DNA of 41,134 bases from Chloroflexota bacterium (GTDB lineage Bacteria; Chloroflexota; UBA5177): NCBI GenBank assembly GCA_025449555.1, contig JANWJD010000002.1, positions 1-41,134 on the forward strand. The letters are read 5' to 3'. The notes beneath the pieces are model-generated. The model searched no databases. It saw only the letters and a list, made by a program, of their open reading frames with translations, and was not told the DNA's origin. This document shows, one piece after another, positions 16,328 to 24,098 of the stretch; the first letter of the stretch is position 1; every line of letters begins with the position of its first letter. The position numbers and the translations under genes were made by a program.

Positions 16328-17337
16328 GCTCCGGGACGACTGGTGGAGGACTGAGTCGGCGTCGGCTGTTGTCTGAGTTTCCGCATCTGGTCAACCGCCA
16401 ACCACGCTAACCCGCAAAGGATCAGATAGCCGACCGCCGGCCAGTCGCCGACCCGTACGGCGGTTTCGGGGTGGACACTTGCCACACCCGGCCATGCCGT
16501 GAGAGTGTACAGACGATTGGTCACTTGATCGGTCGTATTTGCCCCGATCATGAAGAACAAAATGCGACTTAAGAACAGTGCAATGGCCGAGCCCAGCACG
16601 ATCTGGAGCGACGTGCGGAGGGCGTCGAAACGAGGAGCGGGTGGAGCGGGACGTAGCGCCTGCACCCACTTTGGATGGTGTGCCCGTGCCCAATCGGAGC
16701 GAACCCAACCCTGTGTGATCGCGCGGAAGGAGTGTCGGGTCTTCCGGTCGCCCGTGGCGAGATAGAGGTGCCCCAGAAAGGCGCCGAGAGCCAGATAGGC
16801 CAGCAACGTATGGATGGTGTTGGAGCGGCTTACCAGATCGGACGGAAAACGTCGATTCTGCCAGATGATGAAGCCGGTGACAGTGAATACCAGCACCGAC
16901 CAGGCAATGAAGATGGCGTTCATTTTCTGACCGGCATTGAAACGACCTTGAGGCGGCGTGGAGATGCCAAAGAGGCGCAGCACGGGGAAAGGCACCAGCC
17001 ACCGCAAGTCATCGGTGTCCCAAGTGTCGACAGCGGCAACATCCTGAGCCAGGCTACGCCGATCTCCCGCCAGAGCGACGACCGCCGGACCAAAAAAGAA
17101 AAAGAAAGCAGACGACAGATGGATCTCGCGGAGCAACGCTCGATGGCCAAACCAGGACTCAATAGTCGGGATGGACAACGCAAATCCCGTGATCAGAAGC
17201 GTGAGGAAACTGATGGCCTGTACCCAGTGGACGCCGCGCTCCGTGCGCGTGAAACGAGACACACGGTCCGGAGTGTCCGCATGAAACGCCGCCGAGACAC
17301 GACCTTGCGGGCTGGCAATGCCGGCTTCACTGGTCAT
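16306..17337 (-). CDS. cytochrome b subunit, formate dehydrogenase gamma (FdnI)-like
   Basis: A 343-residue membrane cytochrome. After a short soluble N-terminus, TERGVHW (His37) opens the first helix, as in the b-haem subunits of formate dehydrogenase and related oxidoreductases. FNAGQKMN before the third helix is the hallmark of the FdnI branch, and HTLLAYLALGAFLGHLYLA supplies further haem histidines. An extra helix pair and a soluble Pro-rich tail follow. Such subunits pass electrons between quinones and a partner enzyme. The partner is the molybdopterin oxidoreductase directly upstream, 10 bp away. The ATG at 17337 is chosen because it follows the upstream stop; an ATG at 17412 would overlap that gene by 65 bp. 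Confidence 0.85.
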   Translation of the reverse strand: MTSEAGIASPQGRVSAAFHADTPDRVSRFTRTERGVHWVQAISFLTLLITGFALSIPTIESWFGHRALLREIHLSSAFFFFFGPAVVALAGDRRSLAQDVAAVDTWDTDDLRWLVPFPVLRLFGISTPPQGRFNAGQKMNAIFIAWSVLVFTVTGFIIWQNRRFPSDLVSRSNTIHTLLAYLALGAFLGHLYLATGDRKTRHSFRAITQGWVRSDWARAHHPKWVQALRPAPPAPRFDALRTSLQIVLGSAIALFLSRILFFMIGANTTDQVTNRLYTLTAWPGVASVHPETAVRVGDWPAVGYLILCGLAWLAVDQMRKLRQQPTPTQSSTSRPGAQAESSP

Positions 17338-17347
17338 CGTGCCATAC

Positions 17348-18064
17348 CTAGGCGCCGTTACTGTGGCCGATGTACGCGTCGCGGTCGTAGCCGTTTTGCT
17401 CCCAGTAGCCATCGATCGGCGCGGGAATCAACTCGATGCGATTCACCCACTTGATGAATTTGTACCCGTACATTCCTGGGACTACGAGTCGCAGCGGAGC
17501 ACCCTGAGCACGCGACAGCGGCTGATCCATGATCTTGTACGCGAGCAGCACGTCAGGTTGGCGCGCTTGTTGCATCGTCAAACTTTCGGTATAGGTACCA
17601 TCAAAAGAGTAAAACTTGACCGCATGTGCAGTCGCGCTCGGCTGCACGCGATCAAGGAGCGTCGACAGGCGGATCCCCTGCCATCGCACGTTGTTCACGC
17701 TCCACCCGGTCACACACTGGTAGTAACGCGTTTCTTTCACCGCGGGTTCGCGCAGAATTTCTTCAAGTGACAGGCTGATCGGCTTGCTGACCAGACCACC
17801 CACGTCCAATCGGTATGCTTTTGGGTCGACGGTCGGGTAGCCGGCAGTGACGGTGTAGATCGTGAATCCGTTCACCGAGGCGGCGCCTGGTGCAAAATTG
17901 AAATTACTCAGGCTGGACGAGACGTTCTTACCCAGAAAGAGTGCGCCGCTGCCAACACCTACCATACCCAAAAAAGCGGCGCGCCCTAACTTGAAGGTCC
18001 GGGTCGCGGGTTGAGGCGTCCGCCGGGTAGGACCTGTTCCGGCATTGCGATTGACTGTATCCAT
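17348..18064 (-). CDS. YedY/MsrP-like molybdopterin-dependent oxidoreductase
   Basis: A 238-residue sulfite-oxidase-fold protein. Cys117 in YYQCVTGWSVNNVRW is the molybdenum ligand, and LRLVVPGMYGYKFIKWVNRIEL and the C-terminal DGYWEQNGYD are standard for the family. The N-terminal 21-46 segment is hydrophobic with Lys-Leu-Gly-Arg in front, resembling a Tat signal but lacking the twin arginine, so it may remain a membrane anchor. MsrP reduces oxidised methionine in periplasmic proteins using MsrQ; here the neighbour is an FdnI-type cytochrome b instead, so electron supply differs and the substrate is open. The stop is TAG. GAGG sits only 2 bp from the ATG at 18064, so the ribosome site is poor. 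Confidence 0.87.
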   Translation of the reverse strand: MDTVNRNAGTGPTRRTPQPATRTFKLGRAAFLGMVGVGSGALFLGKNVSSSLSNFNFAPGAASVNGFTIYTVTAGYPTVDPKAYRLDVGGLVSKPISLSLEEILREPAVKETRYYQCVTGWSVNNVRWQGIRLSTLLDRVQPSATAHAVKFYSFDGTYTESLTMQQARQPDVLLAYKIMDQPLSRAQGAPLRLVVPGMYGYKFIKWVNRIELIPAPIDGYWEQNGYDRDAYIGHSNGA

Positions 18065-18172
18065 GACCTCACCAAGGAAGCAACTTACGTAGAAACCAAG
18101 ATTGGCTCCGACCTCTTACTACGCAGTGTACGCCCGTTCGGTTGCATCAGGGTTACAGTTATTACGGAAGTG

Positions 18173-18295
18173 TTACGAACGGCGTCGCTCGACCGAAATC
18201 ACTCTTCCGGTGCCCAATTCGGAATCGGTCACACCGGTCGCTCTGCAGCCGCCTTCGACGCACGCACTGCCTCCCAAAAGTTCAACCTTCTCCAT
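18173..18295 (-). CDS. small ORF, 40 residues, two cysteines, unknown function
   Basis: An ATG at 18295 preceded by AAAGGAGAG with 3 bp spacing opens a 40-codon frame ending in TAA at 18173-18175. The product starts MEKVELLGGSACVEGGC and ends in Arg-Arg-Arg-Ser. The order Cys-Val-Glu, Val-Thr-Asp-Ser, Gly-x-Val-Ile-x-Val resembles the pattern of DUF397 proteins, but it is shorter and I cannot confirm homology. The ribosome site is better than that of many neighbours, and about 60% of third positions are G or C. It lies between the LysR gene and the molybdoenzyme gene on the same strand, in an otherwise empty 307-bp gap (18065-18371). Confidence 0.4.
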   Translation of the reverse strand: MEKVELLGGSACVEGGCRATGVTDSELGTGRVISVERRRS

Positions 18296-18371
18296 CGTCT
18301 CTCCTTTGGCGTCAAGCTCTATTAATGGTGGAAACGTTTTACTCGCTTGCGATGCGCTCCGGGACGGGCCG

Positions 18372-19295
18372 TTAGTCTCGCACGCCGGCGCGGGTCTCCT
18401 GCCGAACCGAAAATTCCTGTAAGAGGAGCCGAAACGCCAGCGCCGTCTTGGTCAGTCGCTTGTCTTTGTGATGCAGGAGCAAGAGCCGTCGTTGCATCTT
18501 GAGAGTCGGCACTTCCGCCGCGCAGAGCCTTCCGCTCTCCATTTCCGCTTCGACACTGTATCGCGATGCAATCGAGATACCCAGGTTCGCGGCGACCGCC
18601 TGCTTGATGGCCTCTGTACTGCCCAATTGCATGGCGTCTGCCGGCTCGATGCCGAGCTGACCCAAACGTTCCTCCATCAATTCCTGCGTACCCGAACCCG
18701 GCTCCCGCACCAGAAAGGTCTCGCGGCGCAACTCTCCGGGGTAGACGACTCCTTCTCGAGCGAAACGATGAGCGGGCGAGACGATGACCACCAGTTCATC
18801 GTCGAGATATGGCTCGGCCACCAGGAGAGGTTCCGCCACGGGCCCGGCAACCAGTCCGAAGTCAAGTTCATTGTGCACGAGCCGTTCGATCGTGTGCCGC
18901 TTATTGCCGACTCGCAGGGAAACCTTGATACCGGGATGCCGATTGCGAAACTCACCCAGTACCTCGGGCAAAAGGTAGATCCCAATGGTGGCGCTCGCTC
19001 CCACTACCAGTAACCCGCTTTGCAATCCTTTCAGTTCTTCCACGGCCACGCGGGCCTCCTCCTCCATCAGCGCAGCCCGATGAACGTATCCCAACAGGGT
19101 GCGACCTGCATCTGTGAGGTAGAGCCGGCGGCCCACACGTTCTAACAACGGCGTGCCGTACTCACGTTCCAGTGCCTTTACGTGAAAGGTCACGCCCGGC
19201 TGGCTGATGGAGAGCTCTTCCGCGGCGCGGGAAAAGCTCATGTGATTCGCGACGGCCTGAAAAACGCGGACCCGTTGCTCTAACATCAGTTCCAT
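18372..19295 (-). CDS. LysR family transcriptional regulator
   Basis: A 307-residue LysR regulator. The N-terminal winged helix (about 5-62) shows FQAVANHMSFSRAAEELSISQPGVTFHVKALE. A linker helix and the effector domain follow (LVVGASATIGIYLLPEVLGEFRNRHP, then GLVAGPVAEPLL), a form close to CysB/CbbR-type regulators. The C-terminal end is somewhat long and basic. The ATG at 19295 lies 4 bp after TATCCT; the ATG at 19286 lies 9 bp after TATAAA. It is divergent from the small gene at 19525, the classical LysR/target arrangement, with a dyad in between. The inducer is unknown. Confidence 0.93.
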   Translation of the reverse strand: MELMLEQRVRVFQAVANHMSFSRAAEELSISQPGVTFHVKALEREYGTPLLERVGRRLYLTDAGRTLLGYVHRAALMEEEARVAVEELKGLQSGLLVVGASATIGIYLLPEVLGEFRNRHPGIKVSLRVGNKRHTIERLVHNELDFGLVAGPVAEPLLVAEPYLDDELVVIVSPAHRFAREGVVYPGELRRETFLVREPGSGTQELMEERLGQLGIEPADAMQLGSTEAIKQAVAANLGISIASRYSVEAEMESGRLCAAEVPTLKMQRRLLLLHHKDKRLTKTALAFRLLLQEFSVRQETRAGVRD

Positions 19296-19360
19296 TTATA
19301 GGATAGGCAAGCAAGTTTGTGTTTGATTATAGAAGAACGCGAAGTCGTTGGGCTGCTTTT

Positions 19361-19374
19361 GCGCTACGAAGCGC
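19361..19374. promoter_or_regulatory. dyad GCGCT-ACGA-AGCGC, candidate operator
   Basis: A 14-bp inverted repeat in the 229-bp gap between the LysR gene and the divergent small gene. LysR proteins bind dyads in such gaps, but this one lacks the T-N11-A shape, so the assignment is tentative. Confidence 0.35.
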
Positions 19375-19463
19375 TTGCCACTTCCATGAAATCGGGCAAC
19401 AGGCACGCTGGGGACTTGCAGCAATTCATCAGTAGGATTTTCCCTGTGGATAAAAAGCCCATA

Positions 19464-19493
19464 TTGGACTTATAGGTGAGATGCCTCTAGTGT
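19464..19493 (+). promoter_or_regulatory. candidate promoter TTGGAC-18-TAGTGT of the small gene
   Basis: TTGGAC at 19464-19469 and TAGTGT at 19488-19493 are 18 bp apart. Transcription would begin near 19500, placing AGGAGG 20 bases into the leader. Confidence 0.5.
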
Positions 19494-19524
19494 AGAAGTG
19501 TGAGGCGTTGCTTCAAATCAGGAG

Positions 19525-19758
19525 GTGGTTGCCATCGCAGTCGCACAGGTAGAGACCGTCATCGACCGTTTGATGAAAGACCAGTCTTTCCGCCAGAAGT
19601 ACTGTCATGATCCTGACGGCACGCTGGCCGGTTATTTGACACCTGATGAGATTCACGCGATCAAGTCTGGTGATGGATGGTTCCTCGGCCAATTTGGCCG
19701 TTCGCCGCGCTGGCACGAGTGGGCTGCCGGCTTATGTGGGCTCGATCCCGGACCCTAG
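19525..19758 (+). CDS. small protein resembling RiPP-precursor leader families
   Basis: A 77-codon frame, GTG at 19525 to TAG at 19756-19758. Residues about 9-48 follow the pattern VExVIxRLxxDxxFRxxYxxDPxxxLxxYLTxxE, seen in small proteins annotated as Franean1_4349-type or Nif11/NHLP-like peptide precursors. The C-terminal part is rich in Gly, Trp and aromatic residues and contains one Cys. AGGAGG at 19520-19525 overlaps the GTG, so it cannot serve that codon; the codon with ideal 8-bp spacing is ATC at 19534, a rare start. An in-frame TGA at 19501 limits other choices. It has its own promoter and is divergent from the LysR gene. No modifying enzyme is nearby, so a peptide-product role is unproven. 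Confidence 0.65.
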   Translation: MVAIAVAQVETVIDRLMKDQSFRQKYCHDPDGTLAGYLTPDEIHAIKSGDGWFLGQFGRSPRWHEWAAGLCGLDPGP

Positions 19759-19841
19759 GGTCGTCCTGATCGGCGCGATGCTGTCAGCCCGGAAGCGGAG
19801 CCGGTTTCTCTGAAGAGACGCTGATGTAAGTCGACTCGTAC

Positions 19842-20612
19842 TTAGCCGTGGTCTGCGTATACACCCCAGAGCGGTGCCGGCAACAAATCCTTGATGGCAT
19901 TCATAACGCGGTTCCGCGCCCACCCGTCACGTGCTTCTTTCGGCATTCCCGTGGGGACGCGCAGGGGGAAGGGATCACCAAAACTCGCCACCAACCGTCC
20001 ACCTTCTTCATACAAACCTACCGGAAGCATGCGAATGCCAGTAGCCGCTAGCAGCAGCAGAAAGAGCCCGGCTCCTTCGCGCGCGTGCAGAAGTTCGGGG
20101 GTCGAGCCCACGGTACCTTCGGGCATCAAACCCAGAATGGAGCCTCGTTTTGCCTCGCCGGCCGAGGCGCGCATGGCGCCCGCTCGGGCCGCAGCGGGAG
20201 CATCGGACGGAGGCATCGCGATGATGCCGTATGTGGCGAAAGCGCGCTCGAACACGATCCGGATCAGCGATCGAGGAATATCGATTCCCCACAGAGAAAA
20301 ATCGTCCCACTCCTGTATCGCGATCCAGTGTGTCTCCAGCCCAGTGCGTGTCTGAACAACATGGCTGATCAAGATCGCGGGCCAGGCCATCCAGAGCCCG
20401 GGGCGTTCGTAGTGGTTTGCGACTACGACGAACTGCCCATCTTCCGGGATGCGTTCGGCACCGCGCACGAATGGTGGCCGCGGCATCTGGCCCAGCACGG
20501 TGAGCGCGTCACGAGCCAGGGAGCGAGGACGTCCCCATACGATTGCCACACTGCCCCGCAGAATCAGTGGAAGGGTGATGCGGTAAGGCGGTCCATAGGG
20601 ATATCCGATCAT
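19842..20612 (-). CDS. PlsC-like acyltransferase with an altered HX4D motif
   Basis: A 256-residue protein of the glycerol-3-phosphate/1-acylglycerol-phosphate acyltransferase superfamily. The substrate-binding block MPEGTVG (about 170-176) corresponds to the FPEGTRS motif, and PPFVRGAERIPEDGQFVVVANH matches the approach to motif I. The catalytic site reads NHYERPG instead of N-H-x4-D, so the aspartate of the charge relay is replaced by glycine or shifted. Either this is a separate subfamily with another mechanism or it has lost acyl transfer. Length is normal. The ATG at 20612 has no evident ribosome site. It is divergent from the gene at 20770 and convergent with the small gene at 19525. 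Confidence 0.82.
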   Translation of the reverse strand: MIGYPYGPPYRITLPLILRGSVAIVWGRPRSLARDALTVLGQMPRPPFVRGAERIPEDGQFVVVANHYERPGLWMAWPAILISHVVQTRTGLETHWIAIQEWDDFSLWGIDIPRSLIRIVFERAFATYGIIAMPPSDAPAAARAGAMRASAGEAKRGSILGLMPEGTVGSTPELLHAREGAGLFLLLLAATGIRMLPVGLYEEGGRLVASFGDPFPLRVPTGMPKEARDGWARNRVMNAIKDLLPAPLWGVYADHG

Positions 20613-20702
20613 TCTGATGCGCGACCCATCGACTTCATCCGGCGGGGAGGTTGGGCGCGCATGTCGTCACCTCTACCTATTTACGGTGGTGGGCGCAGCT
20701 TG

Positions 20703-20716
20703 GTAGCCTAGGCTAC
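20703..20716. repeat. perfect palindrome GTAGCCTAGGCTAC
   Basis: A 14-bp perfect palindrome in the 157-bp gap between the divergent genes at 20612 and 20770. It contains TAGGCT on both strands, so it can be an operator or a symmetric -10 element serving both directions. Confidence 0.55.
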
Positions 20717-20769
20717 GAAATTCGTGACCACAACGCTAGATTCGGAGCGTACTCATCGTCTCGCGCTTT

Positions 20770-22257
20770 ATGCTGCCCCGCCTCTCGTTCGTCATCGTCG
20801 CACTCGTCATGGGCTTTGGAAGTAGTCCGATATTTACTTCGGCACACGCTTCCCCCGTGGCACGGCCGACTGCCCTGTCGGTAACAAATGTCCAGGTCAG
20901 CCACGATTCGGCGCTTGCCCACAGTGAGCCGGCGGTTGCCATCAATCCGTCCAATCGCAACAACCTCATCGCGGGATCGAAGTTCTTTTCCGATCCCGCG
21001 AGTTACCGCTTTCACATCGGGACGTTCTATTCCATGGATGGCGGTCGCACCTGGCGCGACTCTGGTATCATCCCCGGGTTCGACGAGTACGGCACCACAT
21101 CAGATATCAGTATCGCTTTTTCCCCCAATGGCACCATCGCATATGCCGCAGTATTGGCCTGTAACGGCGGTGTCTGTCGAGGCGCGGGAAACGGCAGTGG
21201 AATCTATGTCTCGCGCTCGCGTGACGGTGGCGCAACCTGGGAAACTCCCACGCTCGTCTTCGCCGATCCAACGGGTGCGTACTTCAACGACAAACCGTGG
21301 ATCGCAGTGGATGGTTCAAAAGGACGGACTCGCGGGTCGGTGTATGTTGCATGGAATCTGGATGGTAACGTCGCAGGACGTCCCGTTGACCCCGACAGCG
21401 GAGCAGCGATGTTCCACACGTCTCAAGCCATCGGGAGCGCGCCCGGCGGAGTCGTCGTGGCCCGATCTACTGATTACGGGAGTTCTTTCAGCGCACCGGT
21501 GACTTTGTCGGCCTTTGACACTCAGTTCAAGCACTTTGGGTTAGGTGCGACGCCTGCAGTCGGCCCCAATGGCCAAATCACAATCGTGTACTCGGGGCAA
21601 GATGAGGTGAACAAAAAGACCGCATATTCCCTCCAGTACGTGACTTCCAAGGATGGAGGCGTCACATACAGTGCTCCCCGTCCAGCGGTGGTGCACGTTG
21701 TGCCTTTGCCGGACAAGCTACCCAACGGCACCTTTCGAAACTTCAGTCTTCCAGCCTTCGCAATTTCGCCAAAGGATGGATCGATGGTCATCGCCTGGGC
21801 GGACATGCGAAACGGCGACGCCGACATTTACGTTAGCAGATCTATCGACGGAGGGAAATCGTGGTCAGCTCCATATCGTGTCAATCACGACCATCTCCAC
21901 AACGGTAAGGACCAGTTCCAGCCGGCTCTTGCGGTGGCGCCGAACGGCACATTTACCTGTTCGTGGTTCGACCGTCGTCGCGATCCCAAGAACCGCAACA
22001 TTGATGTTTATATTGCTCAGAGTCTGGACGACGGTGCGACGTTTGGACATAACTATCGAGTCACCCAACATTCATGGGATCCTGCTATAGACGCACCGCG
22101 CGCCGACGGCAAACCGTCCACCACGTTCATTGGCGATTACCAGGCTCTGGCTGTGAGCAATACCACGGTCCATCCCTTGTGGAACGACACCCAGAACGGC
22201 AAGAGTCAGGAGATTCGAACCGCCATCGTCTCCGTGCAACTCCTCGCCCGCCGGTAA
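20770..22257 (+). CDS. secreted Asp-box (BNR/sialidase-fold) beta-propeller protein
   Basis: A 495-residue exported protein. A Sec signal peptide covers about 1-27 (cleavage near AHA). Six Asp boxes of the form Ser-x-Asp-x-Gly-x-[Thr/Ser]-[Trp/Phe/Tyr] are seen: SMDGGRTW, SRDGGATW, STDYGSSF, SKDGGVTY, SIDGGKSW and SLDDGATF, marking the blades of a six-bladed propeller. The N-terminal SEPAVAINPSNRNNLIAGS is typical of this secreted group. I do not find the FRIP arginine motif or the Tyr/Glu pair of true sialidases, so glycosidase activity is unproven; it may be a binding scaffold. No ribosome site precedes the ATG; TAGATT at 20739-20744 could be its -10 box. Confidence 0.85.
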   Translation: MLPRLSFVIVALVMGFGSSPIFTSAHASPVARPTALSVTNVQVSHDSALAHSEPAVAINPSNRNNLIAGSKFFSDPASYRFHIGTFYSMDGGRTWRDSGIIPGFDEYGTTSDISIAFSPNGTIAYAAVLACNGGVCRGAGNGSGIYVSRSRDGGATWETPTLVFADPTGAYFNDKPWIAVDGSKGRTRGSVYVAWNLDGNVAGRPVDPDSGAAMFHTSQAIGSAPGGVVVARSTDYGSSFSAPVTLSAFDTQFKHFGLGATPAVGPNGQITIVYSGQDEVNKKTAYSLQYVTSKDGGVTYSAPRPAVVHVVPLPDKLPNGTFRNFSLPAFAISPKDGSMVIAWADMRNGDADIYVSRSIDGGKSWSAPYRVNHDHLHNGKDQFQPALAVAPNGTFTCSWFDRRRDPKNRNIDVYIAQSLDDGATFGHNYRVTQHSWDPAIDAPRADGKPSTTFIGDYQALAVSNTTVHPLWNDTQNGKSQEIRTAIVSVQLLARR

Positions 22258-22420
22258 CCGGATGCCTGCCTAGGACAGGATCAGACGGGATGGCGTGCAT
22301 CGAGCATGGAGGGAGTCTCCCGTGGCAGCACGCGCCGGAGTGTGGATGGTAGGGCGTGGTCGTGTGCCAGGGACTTGCGAGGGCATGGTGCGTGGACGTG
22401 CCGTCGTCAGTTCGCGTGAG

Positions 22421-23314
22421 TCAAATGGCACGGTCCTCGATCGCGCGGTCGTAGACGAGTTGGGCCGTCACGACGTCCTCCACCGCGATACCCACCGACT
22501 TGAAGAGCGTGATTTCTTCGGGCGATTGCCTGCCGCGCGTGCGATCGAGGGCGACTTCTCCGAGTTCCGCCACGATCGTGCCGGCCTGCACATCCCCGGA
22601 TTCCGCTTGACCGGCATCACGGGAATCGACGTACAGGCGGGCACGTTGCATGGTAGTGTCGTCGAGTTCTCGCCAGGTGGGTCTGGTCGCGCCAACCGCG
22701 TTGATGTGAGTACCTGGTGACAGCCATTCGCCTTTCAGCACGGGAGCCGTGGAAGACGTCACTGTCACCACGATGTCGGCTCCCCGCACTGCCTCCTCTG
22801 CCGTGTCGGTCGCTCGGACATTATGCTCTCGGGCGAACGCCTGTGCCCCGTGCGGACTCCATACCCGAACCTCATGGAGAGGACGGACCAGCCGAAGAGC
22901 CTGGAGATGGCTGCGCGCCTGGACGCCGGAGCCCAGGATCGCCAGGATGGACGAATCTTCGCGCGCCAGCAGATTGGTCGCCACGGCCGAGGCAGCGGCC
23001 GTACGCATCTCGGTAATGAGCGTCCCGTCCATCGTCACCAACGGCTCACCGGTTTCGGGACTGAATAGCATGATAGTGGCGAGGTGGGTGGGAATCTCGG
23101 TGTTGCCTGGGTAAAAGGTCACCAGCTTCACCCCCAGGGAACCGGCATAGGCGGGCATCACACCGAGAAAGCCGCCATGTTCGGCGACGGGAACGACGCT
23201 GCGCACGGGCTGCACCACTTTGCCACTGGAAAAGTCCGCCAGCGCGGGCCCCATGGCGTCGATCACATCCTCCATGCGAATCAAGCGTCGCACTGCGTCT
23301 TCGTCCAGCAACAT
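22421..23314 (-). CDS. ornithine cyclodeaminase/mu-crystallin family enzyme
   Basis: NAD(P)-dependent enzyme of 297 residues. The N-terminal dimer part has GFLGVMPAY and LGVKLVTFYPGN; MRTAAASAVAT marks the substrate-side block that binds the carboxylate; the Rossmann part has ILGSGVQARSHLQAL (about 125-139), then VTSSTAPVLKGEWLSPGTHINAVGA. Members deaminate ornithine to proline, or act as alanine dehydrogenase or ketimine reductase; the exact substrate cannot be read. The nearby proBA genes give a loose link to proline supply. AAGGAGAG stands 5 bp before the ATG, a strong start. A TAGCCTAC box lies in its upstream region. It is convergent with the gene at 20770. Confidence 0.92.
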   Translation of the reverse strand: MLLDEDAVRRLIRMEDVIDAMGPALADFSSGKVVQPVRSVVPVAEHGGFLGVMPAYAGSLGVKLVTFYPGNTEIPTHLATIMLFSPETGEPLVTMDGTLITEMRTAAASAVATNLLAREDSSILAILGSGVQARSHLQALRLVRPLHEVRVWSPHGAQAFAREHNVRATDTAEEAVRGADIVVTVTSSTAPVLKGEWLSPGTHINAVGATRPTWRELDDTTMQRARLYVDSRDAGQAESGDVQAGTIVAELGEVALDRTRGRQSPEEITLFKSVGIAVEDVVTAQLVYDRAIEDRAI

Positions 23315-23423
23315 GCTGTCTCTCCTTCAGCAGGGCAGAGTGGATGGTAGGAACGTGTAGGCTAATCGCGCACCATTTTGGAGCATTTCAGAAGTCACTC
23401 CGGAGCTGCGCAAAATCGGTTCG

Positions 23424-23429
23424 TATAAT
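23424..23429 (+). promoter_or_regulatory. -10 box (TATAAT) upstream of the secreted-protein gene
   Basis: A consensus TATAAT about 115 bp before the ATG at 23544. No good -35 hexamer at 17 bp is seen, so it is a partial match. Confidence 0.4.
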
Positions 23430-23543
23430 TGTCGGCGGAGTTCTGAACGCATGCAACGAGTCGGTGGCATGGACCATGAAACATGCTCGAGGTGGTTGGT
23501 CGCGCGGTGCTCAGGTCGAAAGTGGGAGAGGAAGTAGGGCTTT

Positions 23544-24098
23544 ATGAAGATGTTTAGGCGCCTCATCGTCAGTGCGATCGGGCTGTTCGCGCTTACCGGG
23601 GGCCAGGCGGTAGCTGCCGCGTCGCTGCAGACCATTGCGCTCCGAGTCAATAATTTACGACCGGGCTATACAACCGCGAACGCAGGGTACATGTCGGAAG
23701 CCGCGCTTGCACAGCAATATCACGTGAACTTCGGTCAGCTCAAATACTACGGATGGACGTCGAGTTTCGACGCTCTATACGTGCGTCGAGACGCCACCGG
23801 ACTGGGCGAGGTGGGCAACAAAGTCGATCAGTACAGCAGCGGAGTGGGCGCGCACTGGGGATACCGGGTGGCAGTGCAGAATACGCTGTGCTGCGGCAAG
23901 TATCACACGATTGCCCTGCCGCTGGTTGGGCAGGAAAGCACCAGCTTTCTCGCGAACACCGGTACGCGCGGTTTTGTGGGCGTGAAGTTTCGGGAAGGGA
24001 AGTATGTGGTCGGAGTAGCCGTCTTGCCAGGTACCAAGCGGGCGTCGCTTCTCCTGCTGGCCCGCCTCGTCGACCAGCGCATCCGCCTCTGGGGATAA
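23544..24098 (+). CDS. secreted protein of unknown function
   Basis: A 184-residue protein that I cannot assign. It has a clear Sec signal peptide (residues about 1-27, ending AVAAA), then a mature part with no further membrane helix. Two adjacent cysteines (NTLCCGKYH) lie near residue 115, and the alternating hydrophobic pattern suggests a beta-rich fold, possibly PsbP-like or a PepSY-like small domain. The ATG at 23544 has GGAGAGGAAG 10-17 bp upstream. It is followed at 126 bp by an L,D-transpeptidase gene on the same strand, so a wall-related role is possible but unproven. Confidence 0.75.
   Translation: MKMFRRLIVSAIGLFALTGGQAVAAASLQTIALRVNNLRPGYTTANAGYMSEAALAQQYHVNFGQLKYYGWTSSFDALYVRRDATGLGEVGNKVDQYSSGVGAHWGYRVAVQNTLCCGKYHTIALPLVGQESTSFLANTGTRGFVGVKFREGKYVVGVAVLPGTKRASLLLLARLVDQRIRLWG

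Noticed and set aside
16675-17454. A 259-codon plus-strand frame
   Set aside because: It is opposite the cytochrome b gene, whose haem motifs are clear.
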